Origin: a bacterium
GTDB taxonomy: Bacteria; Sumerlaeota; Sumerlaeia; SLMS01
Reading direction: 5' to 3'
Assembly (NCBI GenBank): GCA_016125005.1
Contig: WGMQ01000038.1
Location: 1-64,000 of the forward strand
Length of the DNA stretch: 64,000 nt
This document shows positions 48,927-58,112 of this stretch, piece by piece. The position numbers and the translations under genes were made by a program. The notes below the pieces were generated by a model. It did not search any database, was not told the DNA's origin, and saw only the letters and a list, made by a program, of their open reading frames with translations. The stretch's first letter is position 1. Each line of letters starts with the position of its first letter.

Positions 48927-49985
48927 ATGAAAAGATCGTTCAAGCCGTGCCTGGCGGGCATCGGGGTGGCACTCGCGCTGGGCCTCGCGCCCCAGTCGAG
49001 CCATGCCGCCGAGAACATCCTCTACAATTGCTTCCACCCGCCCCAATACTATACCTGCGCGGTGATCTATCCGGAGATGGCGAAGCGCATCAAGGAAGCG
49101 ACCGGCGGCCGGGTAACGCTATCCACGCCGCCGAAGTCACTCGCTGCGGCCAATGAACAATTCCAGGGAGTCACGAACGGCGTCATGGACGGCGCGACCT
49201 CGTTCACCCCGTTCATCGCCGCGGAAACCGCCGGTATGCAACTGCCGGTGCTGCCATTCGTCGGACGTGCGAATGCCGAGGCGGCCTCACGCGCGATGTA
49301 CAAGACCTATCACAAGTTCTTCGCCGGAAAGCCGGGTGAATTCGAACATGTGGAACTGATCGGAATCTACTCGATCAACGGCTCCGACATCTGGTCGATC
49401 AACGGCAAGCCGATCCTGTCCGTCAAGGACATCGCGGACCGCAAGATGTTCGCCGTCGCGGGCGTCGCGGCAAACGTCGTCAAGCTGACGGGGTCGTCCG
49501 TGGTCGCCGGGCCGGCGGTTCAGATGCTCGAGAGCATCGCGAACGGCGTGGTGGACGGGTATGCGGGCGTGACCTGGGACGTCCTGCAGGACTTCAACAC
49601 CGGCCAGTATACCAAGTCCGGCACTTTCACCGACCGCAAGATCACCCAGCCCACCTTCGCCATGTTCATCAACAAGGACAAGTGGAACAGGATCTCCCCG
49701 GAGGATCAGAAAGCCATCCATGCCGCGCTCGGCGAGGATTTCTCCGCCTGGATCGGCAAGAAAACCGACGAGAATTTCGACAAGGCGCGCAAGAAGTGGA
49801 TGGCGGCCGGCGTAAAGACCTATGATGCCTCGCCCGAGTTCGAGGCCGAGATGACGAAGCTGAGTTCGCCGCTCGTCGATGCGTGGAAAGACAAGGTCAA
49901 GTCGATGGGCATCGATGGCGACGAAGTGATCGCCTATTTCGAAAAGGCCTATGACGACGCCGTGGCCGCCATGAAAAGCAACTGA
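48927..49985 (+). CDS. TRAP transporter substrate-binding protein (DctP family)
   Basis: A 352-residue periplasmic binding protein with a Sec signal (KPCLAGIGVALALGLAPQSS, cleavage near SHA-AEN at about 27). The mature part has the DctP layout: YPEMAKRIKEATGGRVTLST, LSVKDIADRKMFAVAGVAAN, and GVVDGYAGVTWDVLQDFNTG. The carboxylate-binding Arg common at GLKxR is replaced: DIADRKMF retains Arg in a shifted form. Ligand unknown but probably an organic acid from the meta pathway or sulfate ester. GGGAGGA precedes the ATG. A strong stem-loop follows the gene. Confidence 0.88.
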   Translation: MKRSFKPCLAGIGVALALGLAPQSSHAAENILYNCFHPPQYYTCAVIYPEMAKRIKEATGGRVTLSTPPKSLAAANEQFQGVTNGVMDGATSFTPFIAAETAGMQLPVLPFVGRANAEAASRAMYKTYHKFFAGKPGEFEHVELIGIYSINGSDIWSINGKPILSVKDIADRKMFAVAGVAANVVKLTGSSVVAGPAVQMLESIANGVVDGYAGVTWDVLQDFNTGQYTKSGTFTDRKITQPTFAMFINKDKWNRISPEDQKAIHAALGEDFSAWIGKKTDENFDKARKKWMAAGVKTYDASPEFEAEMTKLSSPLVDAWKDKVKSMGIDGDEVIAYFEKAYDDAVAAMKSN

Positions 49986-50066
49986 ATACGAGGCCGGGCC
50001 GGCGCGCGGACACCTGGCAGCCGTCAACGGCAACAGGCCTCACGTGCCGTCCCGGCTGCCGAAATA

Positions 50067-50100
50067 GCATGTCCCCTGACGGGCCGGTCAGGGGACATGC
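50067..50100 (+). promoter_or_regulatory. Intercistronic stem-loop after the TRAP binding-protein gene
   Basis: GCATGTCCCCTGAC and GTCAGGGGACATGC form a perfect 14-bp stem with a 6-base loop between the binding-protein and small-permease genes. There is no T-run. Such hairpins usually protect the upstream message, so more binding protein than permease is made. Confidence 0.75.
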
Positions 50101-50127
50101 CGACCACGTGGGCAGGGAGGCGAAGTC

Positions 50128-50655
50128 GTGGCGCGTATCTATCGGATCATTGAAGCAATTCTGGCGGTGGTGGCGGGCACCGGACTCCTGGTCATGATGG
50201 TGCTCACCTTCGTCGACGTCATCGGCCGCTACGGATTCCACAAGTCGATCTTCGGCACGGCCGAATATGTCGAACTCCTGATGATGGTGACCATCTTCGC
50301 CGGGGTTGCCTTCGTCAGCGCAAGCAACCAGCACATCACCGTGTCGATCTTCCAGGGATGGGTGGACCGCCACGCTCCCAACCTCCAGCGCTGGGTGGTG
50401 CTGGTCTTCACGCTGATGGTCTATGCGCTGATCACCTACCAGTTCTTCAACTACGGATTCTCCGAACTCAGAACCGGTACGCTGACGCCGGTGCTGGCCC
50501 TGCCGACCTGGATCATCCCCGTGAGCGCCGGCGTGCTCTCCGCATTCGGCGTCCTGCTGTATGCCAGCGCCATCATCCATACCCGCGGCCGCCCCGAGCA
50601 ACTCGATGCGGGCGTTGCCAAAGCCGATCCGGATAGCCTCGGAGGGTTCGAATAG
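50128..50655 (+). CDS. TRAP transporter small permease (DctQ family)
   Basis: A 175-residue four-helix DctQ-type subunit: IEAILAVVAGTGLLVMMVLT, FGTAEYVELLMMVTIFAGVA, WVVLVFTLMVYALITYQFF and IIPVSAGVLSAFGVLLYAS. The start is GTG 50128, with GGGAGG 8 bases upstream. It is immediately followed, without a gap, by the large permease gene. Confidence 0.88.
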   Translation: MARIYRIIEAILAVVAGTGLLVMMVLTFVDVIGRYGFHKSIFGTAEYVELLMMVTIFAGVAFVSASNQHITVSIFQGWVDRHAPNLQRWVVLVFTLMVYALITYQFFNYGFSELRTGTLTPVLALPTWIIPVSAGVLSAFGVLLYASAIIHTRGRPEQLDAGVAKADPDSLGGFE

Positions 50656-51948
50656 ATGGAACTGGCCCTTCTCGGCTTTTCGATCCTGCTGCTGTTGTGT
50701 TTCCTCGGATTTCCGCTCGGTTTCACGACGCTGTTCGTCGGCTTCGTCGGCTTCGCCTATACGCGGGACTGGAATTTCCACGCCGCGCTTACGATGACCG
50801 GCCAGCAGGTGATGGAAACCGGCGCCAATTACGGCCTGTCGGTCATTCCGCTGTTCCTGCTCATGGGGGTGTTCATACACCGATCCAATATCTCCGAAGA
50901 CCTGTTCCGGGCCGCGTTCGCCATCGTCGGGGCTCGGCGGGGCGGGCTCGCGCACGCCACCGTTCTGGCCTGCGCGGGCTTTTCCGCCGTGTCGGGGTCT
51001 TCCCTCGCCACCGCCGCGACCATGACCAAGGTCGCGATGCCGCATATGCGCAAATACGGCTATGACGACCGGCTGTCGGCCGGCGTGGTGGCGGCGGGCG
51101 GCACGCTCGGCATCATGATCCCGCCATCGGTTCCACTTCTGATCTACGCACTGGTCGCCGAGCAGGACATTGGCAAGCTGTTCGTGGCCGCCATCCTTCC
51201 GGGCATTCTGCTGATCGTCCTCTATCTCGCCGCGGTGTGGGCGAGCGTGACCAGGAATCCCGCGCTGGGCAAGGCAGGGGAACGCCTGCCGCCCGCCGAG
51301 CGCTTCGCAGCCTATTTGCGGGTCTGGCCGGTGCTCTTGCTGTTCGCCCTTATCCTCGGCGGCATCTATTTCGGTGTCTTCGCGCCGACCGAAGCTGCCG
51401 GCATCGGCGCCATGGGCGCCGCCCTCTACGCCCTCGCGCGCGGCTATCTGCGCTCGGTGCGCACGCTTTATTCAATCCTGATCGAAACCTGCCGCACCAC
51501 CGCCATGCTGTTCGCGGTCATCTTCGGGGCGCAGGTCTTTGCGAACTTCATCAATCTCACCGGCCTGCCCTACCAGATCGTCGATGTCGTCAACGCACTC
51601 CATCTCGGACCGATCGGCGTGGTCGTCGCGGTCTGCGCGGTCTGCATCGTCATGGGCATGATCTTCGACGCCTCCGGAATTCTCCTGCTGATCGTACCGG
51701 TATTCCTGCCCACGCTTCAGGCGCTGAATATCGACATGGTCTGGTTCGGCATCGTCATGGTGGTCGTGGTGGAAATGGGCCTGATCACGCCGCCAATCGG
51801 CATGAACGTCTTTACCGTCCGCTCGGTCATGCCGGACATCAAGCTGGGCGACATCTTTTCCGGCGTCATTGCCTTCGTGATCGCGGATGCGGTCGCCCTG
51901 GCGCTGCTGATCGCATTTCCGATCATCGCGCTGATTCTGGTCAGCTAG
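50656..51948 (+). CDS. TRAP transporter large permease (DctM family)
   Basis: A 430-residue DctM permease with about twelve helices. Family segments: IPLFLLMGVFIHRS (about 62-75), SGSSLATAATMTKVAMPHMR (about 114-133), GGTLGIMIPPSVPLLIYALV (about 147-166), and GLITPPIGMNVFTVR (about 373-387). Together with 48927 and 50128 it makes the second complete TRAP system of the window; gene order P-Q-M matches the first. The start codon follows the DctQ stop directly. A sulfatase gene follows 35 bases downstream, probably co-transcribed. Confidence 0.93.
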   Translation: MELALLGFSILLLLCFLGFPLGFTTLFVGFVGFAYTRDWNFHAALTMTGQQVMETGANYGLSVIPLFLLMGVFIHRSNISEDLFRAAFAIVGARRGGLAHATVLACAGFSAVSGSSLATAATMTKVAMPHMRKYGYDDRLSAGVVAAGGTLGIMIPPSVPLLIYALVAEQDIGKLFVAAILPGILLIVLYLAAVWASVTRNPALGKAGERLPPAERFAAYLRVWPVLLLFALILGGIYFGVFAPTEAAGIGAMGAALYALARGYLRSVRTLYSILIETCRTTAMLFAVIFGAQVFANFINLTGLPYQIVDVVNALHLGPIGVVVAVCAVCIVMGMIFDASGILLLIVPVFLPTLQALNIDMVWFGIVMVVVVEMGLITPPIGMNVFTVRSVMPDIKLGDIFSGVIAFVIADAVALALLIAFPIIALILVS

Positions 51949-51983
51949 CAGACCCAGATCGATCCCCAGGAAAGCAGGAACTC

Positions 51984-53609
51984 ATGAATGTATTGTGGAT
52001 CATGTGTGACCAGTTGCGGTACGACTATCTGTCGTGTGCCGGACATCCGAGCATCCAGACACCTCACATAGACGCCCTCGCAAGACGAGGCGTGCGCTTC
52101 AATCACGCCTATGTGCAATCGCCCATTTGCGGCCCGTCGCGCATGAGCTCGTATACCGGGCGGTATTGCCGGTCCCACGGCGCAACCTGGAACGGTTTTC
52201 CGTTGAGGATCGGGGAGCCAACGCTCGGCGACCACCTGCGCAAGATCGGGGTGAGGCCGGTGCTGGTCGGCAAGACGCATATGACGGCAGACACCGAGGG
52301 GATGGAATGGCTTGGCATCGACCCGGGCTCGACCATCGGGGTCAACCATTCCGAATGCGGATTCGAGCCCTTCGAGCGCGATGACGGCATCCACCCCGCC
52401 GGGCCGTGGAACGATCCGGAACTGAACTACAACAAATATCTGCGCGCCAACGGCTTCGAAGCCGAAGCGCCGTGGGAGGAATGGGCGAATTCGTCGGAAG
52501 GCAGCGACGGCGAAATCCTCTCCGGCTGGCTGATGCGCTACAATACACTGCCAGCGCGCATTCCCGAGGAGCATTCCGAGACGCCCTACATGACGAGGCG
52601 AGCGATGGAGTTCATCGAAGGCGCCGGCGACGAGCCCTGGCTTTGCCACCTCTCGTTCATCAAGCCGCACTGGCCCTACGTAGTGCCAGCGCCCTATCAC
52701 GACATGTATGGAATCGGCGACATCAAGCCCGTGATCCGCGCAGCGTCCGAGCGCGACCCCGCCATCGTCCACCCGGTCTTCAAGGCTTTCCAGGACTCCC
52801 GGATCTGCCAGGCTTTCGCTGATCCCAAGGTGCGGGAGGCGATCATCCCCGCCTATATGGGGCTCATCAAGCAGATCGACGATCAATTGGGCAAGCTCTT
52901 TGCCTGGATGAACGAACGCGGCCTGGCGGAGAAGACCATGATCGTGTTCTCTTCCGACCATGGCGACTATCTCGGCGACCATTGGATGGGGGACAAGGAC
53001 CTGTTCCACGATGTATCCGTGCGCGTGCCCCTGATCATCTGCGATCCGCGCCCGGAGGCGGATGCCACCCGCGGGCAGGTGCGCGATGAACTGATCGAAT
53101 ACATCGACCTCTCGCCAACCTTCCTTGATTTCTTCGGAGGCAAGCAGTTGCCGCACGTGCTGGAAGGGCGCAACCTGACGCCCCTTCTGCACGACAGCCA
53201 GGCGCCACGCGCCGGATGGCGCCGATACGTGTTCTCCGAATACGATTATTCAACGCGCTACGCCCGCGTGGCGCTCGACGTGCCACCCGAGGACGCTCGC
53301 ATGGTGATGGTGCGCGACGAACGCTGGAAATATGTCCACACCGAAGGCTTCCGCCCCATGCTTTTCGACCTTGAGGCAGACCCGGACGAACTGCACGACC
53401 TTGGCGCGACGCCCGGATACGAAGAGGTTCGCGCCCGCCTCTACGAGGCCATCGCCTCATGGTCCCGCAAGTTCCACACCCGTATCACCGTCCCGGCGGA
53501 AATGGTCGAGAGGCAAACCGACGTCGAGGCCCCCGGTGTCTATATCGGCGCATGGGACGAAGAGGACCTCGAAAAGCGATACCTGAAGCCCACGCGGGAG
53601 CGCTCCTAG
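51984..53609 (+). CDS. Type I formylglycine sulfatase / phosphonate monoester hydrolase family
   Basis: A 541-residue sulfatase-family hydrolase of the alkaline phosphatase superfamily. The modification motif is C49-G-P-S-R53 in QSPICGPSRMSSYTGR; Cys49 would become formylglycine. Metal ligands are visible in IMCDQLRYDY (Asp9-Gln10) and FSSDHGDYLGDHW (about 315-327). Sequence flavour (MCDQLRYDYLSCAGHPSIQT) is close to choline-sulfatase or phosphonate/sulfate monoesterase relatives. There is no signal peptide, so it acts in the cytoplasm on an imported ester. ATG 51984; an upstream frame overlapping dctM is spurious. Follows the TRAP genes. Confidence 0.9.
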   Translation: MNVLWIMCDQLRYDYLSCAGHPSIQTPHIDALARRGVRFNHAYVQSPICGPSRMSSYTGRYCRSHGATWNGFPLRIGEPTLGDHLRKIGVRPVLVGKTHMTADTEGMEWLGIDPGSTIGVNHSECGFEPFERDDGIHPAGPWNDPELNYNKYLRANGFEAEAPWEEWANSSEGSDGEILSGWLMRYNTLPARIPEEHSETPYMTRRAMEFIEGAGDEPWLCHLSFIKPHWPYVVPAPYHDMYGIGDIKPVIRAASERDPAIVHPVFKAFQDSRICQAFADPKVREAIIPAYMGLIKQIDDQLGKLFAWMNERGLAEKTMIVFSSDHGDYLGDHWMGDKDLFHDVSVRVPLIICDPRPEADATRGQVRDELIEYIDLSPTFLDFFGGKQLPHVLEGRNLTPLLHDSQAPRAGWRRYVFSEYDYSTRYARVALDVPPEDARMVMVRDERWKYVHTEGFRPMLFDLEADPDELHDLGATPGYEEVRARLYEAIASWSRKFHTRITVPAEMVERQTDVEAPGVYIGAWDEEDLEKRYLKPTRERS

Positions 53610-53660
53610 ACTACATGTTCGCCTGAGATAGGGCGACCCGTCTCAGGCGAACATGTAGTC
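53609..53660 (+). repeat. Long perfect inverted repeat at the sulfatase stop codon
   Basis: Two 20-bp arms (53609-53628 and 53641-53660; they begin GACTACATGT and end ACATGTAGTC) flank a 12-base centre that itself contains GGG-CGA-CCC. The first arm begins on the last base of the stop codon. There is no T-run afterwards. It could be a terminator/stabiliser or a mobile-element scar. Confidence 0.8.
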
Positions 53661-54267
53661 TTGGCGCGGAATCGTCGCTGCCGGACAGGTCGGCCTGACC
53701 GGCGGCGCGGCGGACGCTCCCCGCCCTTCGGCGGAAGGACCTGGAACCTGGACGGCGGTCGTCGCCGGACGCGCCAACGGGATCGGCGGGACGTCCGCTG
53801 ACGATCGGCCTGGCACGGGGCAAATATCGCCGCCGGCGACCCGGCTGATGGAGAGGCTATTGCCGCCGCCGCGGCGCCTTTCGCAGGACGAGCAGGATCG
53901 GTGAGCGGGGACCCTGTTGCTTTTCCGGCGAGCCACAATGCTTCTTTTGTCGCAGGCCAGACGGGTCCTGTGGATGGCGGTTTGCCTGAGACCCGCACGC
54001 GCCGCTCGCTGCCCCGTCTTTCGTGTGGCTCGCCAGAATTGCCCGGCTTGCATCCCCATCGTTGCCCGAATGGGGCTTGCATAGAACCGCGGGTCCGTCT
54101 AATTTATCGACTAAACTCAAAATAACGATAATTGATGGTTTACCCGTTTTTTTGGGCACTCCGCGAGGGGTGAAATAGTCAGGGAGGGGCCTGGTGCGGA
54201 GCAGCACAGCGGACAAGAAGTCTCGATTTCGGCGCAGCGTCTGCCGCGCCCCTGACCGGGCGGCCAG
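53661..54267. other. Intergenic region upstream of the ABC operon
   Basis: No gene is supported in these 600 bases. Near 54104-54131 an AT-rich patch contains TTATCG ... CGATAA (28 bp overall), a possible operator for the ABC operon and reminiscent of the TATCGA motif upstream of other catabolic genes here. Confidence 0.5.
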
Positions 54268-55323
54268 ATGAAGATGGATATGCGGCGAGACAGCGAAGCC
54301 GAGTCGGAGACGGGCCGGCCCCAGCGGGGCGACGGCAGTTCGTCCCTGGGGCGCATTTGGAAGCGCCTGTCGAGCATCGAGGAAATGGGCCTCGTTCTGG
54401 CAGTCGTCATTCTGGTGCTGGCTATCGGCATTCCGCATCCCGAACTGTTTTCACCGGGATCGATCAAGACGTTGCTTCGCGATGCCTCGTTCACCGGACT
54501 GATGGTGTTCGGCATGGTCTTCATGATCGCAATGGTTGAGATCGACCTTTCGGTGGGCGGCATCTATGCGGTGAGCGCGACCTCGGCAGCGCTGCTGATC
54601 AAGGCCGGGGTGGATCCCTGGGCTGCAGTCGGCATCGCCTTGGCGATCGGCGCGGCGCTGGGCGCAATCAACGGCCTTCTGACGGTGCTCCTCGACGTAC
54701 CGATGATCATCGTGACCCTTGGCACGCTGTCGGCCTTTTTCGGGCTCAATCTGATCATTTCCCGCGGCCATCCCATTTTCGGCATGCCCCGCGAGCATCC
54801 GTTCTTCGCCATTTTCGGCGGCGAGTTCCTCGGGCTTCCCACACCCTCGTGGGTGCTTCTTGCCTCATTGGTCATTCTGCATTTCGTGTTCCTGCACACC
54901 CGCTTCGGTGCAACGGTGCGGGCGATCGGCGCCAATCGGCAGGCGGCGGAATTCATCGGAATCCGGGTCGGGCGCACCCGGATCCTGGTGACCGCGCTCG
55001 TGGGTCTGCTCTGTGCCATCTCGGGCTGCATGACCCTTGCATTCTTCAAGGCCGTCGACCCATCGCTCGGCCACTCCAAGGAATTGCTGGTGATCGCCGC
55101 GGCGGTGATCGGCGGCACGTCGCTCGCGGGGGGATCAGGCACACTGATCGGCGCCCTGCTCGGCGTGTTCGTCATATCCCTCATCGGTACCGGGATCGTC
55201 TTCTATGGGATCGATCCGAACTACAGCGGCTTCGTGACTGGCTGCGTGATCCTCGGCGCCATCGCACTCGACCGCATCCTGAAGCGCCGCAAAAGCGCGC
55301 GGCAAAACCACGAGAGCCTTTAA
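54268..55323 (+). CDS. ABC sugar-type transporter permease (RbsC family)
   Basis: A 351-residue permease of the ribose/galactose type. Typical stretches: FSPGSIKTLLRDASFTGLMV (about 70-89), MVEIDLSVGGIYAVSATSAA (about 90-109), GVPMIIVTLGTL-like DVPMIIVTLGTLSAFFGLNL (about 147-166), RAIGANRQAAEFIGIRV (about 219-235) and GGTSLAGGSGTLIGALLGV (about 275-293). It has about nine helices and an N-terminal charged extension. A dimer forms the channel with the ATPase encoded at 56550. ATG 54268 is the first in-frame; later ATGs at 54274 and 54280 are possible. Confidence 0.9.
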   Translation: MKMDMRRDSEAESETGRPQRGDGSSSLGRIWKRLSSIEEMGLVLAVVILVLAIGIPHPELFSPGSIKTLLRDASFTGLMVFGMVFMIAMVEIDLSVGGIYAVSATSAALLIKAGVDPWAAVGIALAIGAALGAINGLLTVLLDVPMIIVTLGTLSAFFGLNLIISRGHPIFGMPREHPFFAIFGGEFLGLPTPSWVLLASLVILHFVFLHTRFGATVRAIGANRQAAEFIGIRVGRTRILVTALVGLLCAISGCMTLAFFKAVDPSLGHSKELLVIAAAVIGGTSLAGGSGTLIGALLGVFVISLIGTGIVFYGIDPNYSGFVTGCVILGAIALDRILKRRKSARQNHESL

Positions 55324-55374
55324 CCAATGCCGGGCGGCAAGGACGCCCGGAGAAATCAACAGGGAGGGACCCAA

Positions 55375-56493
55375 ATGAACAACGCCACACTCTTTGGAAC
55401 AGGGCTCCGGCGCGCCGCGGGCGTGCTGGTCGCCGGCGGGCTGGCGACGGTTGCTCTGGCAAGCACCGCCACGGCCGACGACAAGCCGATCCGGATCTCG
55501 ATCATCCAGGCGCTTACGGCAGGCGAATGGAACACCGAGATAATGGATGGCGCAAAGGCCGCCGTCGCCGCCCTCGGTTTCCCGGTCGATCTCAAGATCG
55601 TCGGCCCGACGGAATTCGACCCGGGCAAGCAGGCCACCATGTTTCAGCAGGAGGCCCAGACCTCGCCCGATGCGCTGATCGTGACCGACGTCGCTCCGGC
55701 CCTCTTCGTCGAGCCGGCCCTTCAGGCCCAGGAGAACGGCATCAAGGTCGTCTGGATCAACGCCGCCCCGGCAAATGAGTTCGCCAACAGCCTGTTCGTC
55801 TCCACCGATCCGGCCGAAATGGGCATGGTGTCCGCGGATTCCCTTGCCGCGGCACTTGAGAAGAAGCTCGGCAAGTCGCGCGCCGATATCGAAGGCGACG
55901 TCATCGTCGGGCTGTGCGTGCCGGGATTGTCGACACTCGAGAACCGGATCACCGGTTTCCGTCAGGCGATGAACAAGATCATGCCCAAGGTCGAGGTTTC
56001 CTCGACCCTCACCACAAAGCCCGATCGCGAAGGCGCCTTCGTCGCCTGGAGCCAGGCCATTCAGGCCAATCGCGATGCCATCGCCTATGTCGACGCCTGT
56101 GAACCGGGCATCGTTGCAGGCATCAAGATCATCGAAGACGACCATCTCAACGCGTTGACCGTGGCGATGGACGGTCCCGACGACGTCCGTCAGGGGGTCA
56201 AGAACGGCGTTGCGACGGCGGTTGTGAACTCGCTCTTCTTCGTTCAGGCCTACGTGTCCACATACCTGACCGCCAAGGCCATCCACGACAAGACCCCCCT
56301 GCCGCAGGGCTGGGTGAAGATCGCTCCCCGCGCGATCGGACCGGATCAGATCGACTCCTATATCGACGCCTGGGCCCACCCGGAAACCGGCCTGGTGAAC
56401 TTCCACCAGCCCGACATCGATGCGGCCCTTGCCGCCGCAGCGGCAGGCAAGTTGGGTGTCACGGCAACCTACGACACCCCGCAAATCGACTGA
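55375..56493 (+). CDS. ABC sugar-type substrate-binding protein (periplasmic)
   Basis: A 372-residue binding protein of the LacI-like type I family. Signal peptide with LRRAAGVLVAGGLATVALA, cleavage near ATA-DDK at about 36. Mature: KPIRISIIQALTAGEWNTEI (about 38-57), then PTEFDPGKQATMFQQEAQTS, PDALIVTDV, and AIAYVDACEPGIVAGIKIIE. Ligand is probably a sugar or polyol-like compound. ATG 55375 follows GGGAGGG. A GC-rich stem-loop (56500-56526) follows, as after the TRAP binding protein. Confidence 0.88.
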   Translation: MNNATLFGTGLRRAAGVLVAGGLATVALASTATADDKPIRISIIQALTAGEWNTEIMDGAKAAVAALGFPVDLKIVGPTEFDPGKQATMFQQEAQTSPDALIVTDVAPALFVEPALQAQENGIKVVWINAAPANEFANSLFVSTDPAEMGMVSADSLAAALEKKLGKSRADIEGDVIVGLCVPGLSTLENRITGFRQAMNKIMPKVEVSSTLTTKPDREGAFVAWSQAIQANRDAIAYVDACEPGIVAGIKIIEDDHLNALTVAMDGPDDVRQGVKNGVATAVVNSLFFVQAYVSTYLTAKAIHDKTPLPQGWVKIAPRAIGPDQIDSYIDAWAHPETGLVNFHQPDIDAALAAAAAGKLGVTATYDTPQID

Positions 56494-56499
56494 CCCTTG

Positions 56500-56526
56500 C
56501 GGCGCGGATCCAAAAGATCCGCGCCG
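56500..56526 (+). promoter_or_regulatory. Intercistronic stem-loop after the ABC binding-protein gene
   Basis: CGGCGCGGATC and GATCCGCGCCG form a perfect 11-bp stem with a CAAAA loop in the 56-base gap before the ATPase gene. It probably stabilises the binding-protein message. A weaker hairpin (55330-55350) precedes the binding-protein gene. Confidence 0.7.
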
Positions 56527-56549
56527 TCTCCTGTCCCTGGAGCGTATCG

Positions 56550-58112
56550 ATGCGTGAGCCGGTCTACACCGCGCGCAACATTTCCAAAGCCTTCAACGGG
56601 CAGCCCGCTCTGCGCGGCGTGGATATCGACATTTTCTCCGGTCAGATCGCCGGGCTGGTCGGCGCGAACGGAGCCGGCAAATCCACGCTTATGAAAATTC
56701 TCTCCGGCGCGCTCCGGGCCGACAGCGGCGAGCTGCGCCTCGACGGCAAGCCGCTGCTGATGACGTCCATGCTCGAGGCCTGGCAATCCGGGGTGGGCTT
56801 CGTCTCTCAGGAGCTCAATCTCTTTCCTCCGCTCAGCGTGGCGGAAAACCTCTGGCTCGTGCCGGGCCGGACAGGCTTCATTCCATCCGGAGACTTCCTT
56901 GACGCCGCGCACGCCGAAACCGAACGCCTTGGGCTCGATGTTTCACTCTCGACGCCGGTGGCCGCCCTGTCGCTTGCCGACCGGCAACTGGTCGAAATCG
57001 CCCGCGCGCTCCTGCAGCGGCCGCGAGTGCTGATTCTCGACGAGCCAACTTCGGCCCTGCATGCAAGCGAAGTGGACCGGCTGCACCACGTGCTGCGCAA
57101 CCTGCGCGACGCGGGCGTTGCCATGGTCTACATCTCGCACTTCCTCGAAGAAGTTATCGAGGTCGCCGATGCTGTCGTCGTCATTCGCGACGGCGCCAAC
57201 GTGCCGCTGGAAGCCGCCGCCGATTTCCCGACCGTTCCGGAAATCGTGTCGGCGATGCTCGGCCGCCCGGCCCGGCACGGCACGCTGGAAGATGCACCCA
57301 CCCGGCGTTCGGCAAAAACGGGTGGCAAGACGCTTGTCGTCGAGGCTCTCGAGACTCGATCCGGGCTGAATGTCGATCGTCTCGAAGCCGGCGAAGGCGA
57401 GGTCGTCGGCCTGGCTGGTCTGGCAGGCGCGGGACCAGAGACATTGTTCCAGGTTCTATTCGGCCAGGTCAGACCCGAGGCGGGGCGCATCGAACTCCCC
57501 TCGGGACGGCCCCCCGGGTCCAACCGCGCCGGCGCAGTGGCCGCCGGGGTCGCCTATTTCCCATCGGACCGGAAACGCCTCGGGCTGACGCTCGAACAAA
57601 GCATCTGCGAGAATGTGTCCGCGGTCCGCAGTCTCAGCCTGGGGCGCGACGGATTTGTGCCCAACACCGCCCGCCAGCGTGAGATCGCCGCTGCGCGCTG
57701 CATGGACATAGGCGTCAAGATGCAGAACGTCTCGCAGCGGGTCGGCAGTCTTTCCGGGGGCAATCAGCAGAAGGTCGTCTTTGCGCGCTGGCTCGAGGCC
57801 GATCCCAGCCTTTTGCTGCTTGACGATCCGATGCGGGGTGTCGACGTCAATGCCAAGCGCGAAATGTGCCGCATCATTCGCGACCTCGCCGCCGAGGGCC
57901 GCGTGATCCTCTTCTATTCGACCGACCCGGGCGACTACGTCTCGGTGACGGACCGGGTCGTCGTGTTTTCGGATGGTCGCGTCGTCGATGAACTGAGCGG
58001 GGCGCGCCTGACCGAACACAGCCTCGTCACCTCGATGAACGGCGAGGTTTCAACCGCACCGCTCAATGCAGAACACCGGCAAGTGCCGCAAGCGACAGGA
58101 GAAAGAAAATGA
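56550..58112 (+). CDS. ABC sugar-type transporter ATPase (RbsA family)
   Basis: A 520-residue tandem ATPase. First domain: Walker A GANGAGKSTLMKI (about 38-50), signature region LSLADRQLVEIARALL (about 144-159, degenerate LSGGQ), Walker B RVLILDEPTSALHASEV. Second domain: degenerate Walker A (GLAGLAGAGPETLFQVL) with intact signature GSLSGGNQQKVVFARWLE and LLLLDDPMRGVDVNAKREMC. That asymmetry is normal for the RbsA/MglA family. The stop overlaps the SDR start by ATGA, so transport and dehydrogenase are coupled. Confidence 0.92.
   Translation: MREPVYTARNISKAFNGQPALRGVDIDIFSGQIAGLVGANGAGKSTLMKILSGALRADSGELRLDGKPLLMTSMLEAWQSGVGFVSQELNLFPPLSVAENLWLVPGRTGFIPSGDFLDAAHAETERLGLDVSLSTPVAALSLADRQLVEIARALLQRPRVLILDEPTSALHASEVDRLHHVLRNLRDAGVAMVYISHFLEEVIEVADAVVVIRDGANVPLEAAADFPTVPEIVSAMLGRPARHGTLEDAPTRRSAKTGGKTLVVEALETRSGLNVDRLEAGEGEVVGLAGLAGAGPETLFQVLFGQVRPEAGRIELPSGRPPGSNRAGAVAAGVAYFPSDRKRLGLTLEQSICENVSAVRSLSLGRDGFVPNTARQREIAAARCMDIGVKMQNVSQRVGSLSGGNQQKVVFARWLEADPSLLLLDDPMRGVDVNAKREMCRIIRDLAAEGRVILFYSTDPGDYVSVTDRVVVFSDGRVVDELSGARLTEHSLVTSMNGEVSTAPLNAEHRQVPQATGERK

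Noticed and set aside
51237-51983. Upstream extension of the sulfatase frame
   Set aside because: It overlaps the TRAP permease gene in another frame and lacks any family match. The family starts at 51984.
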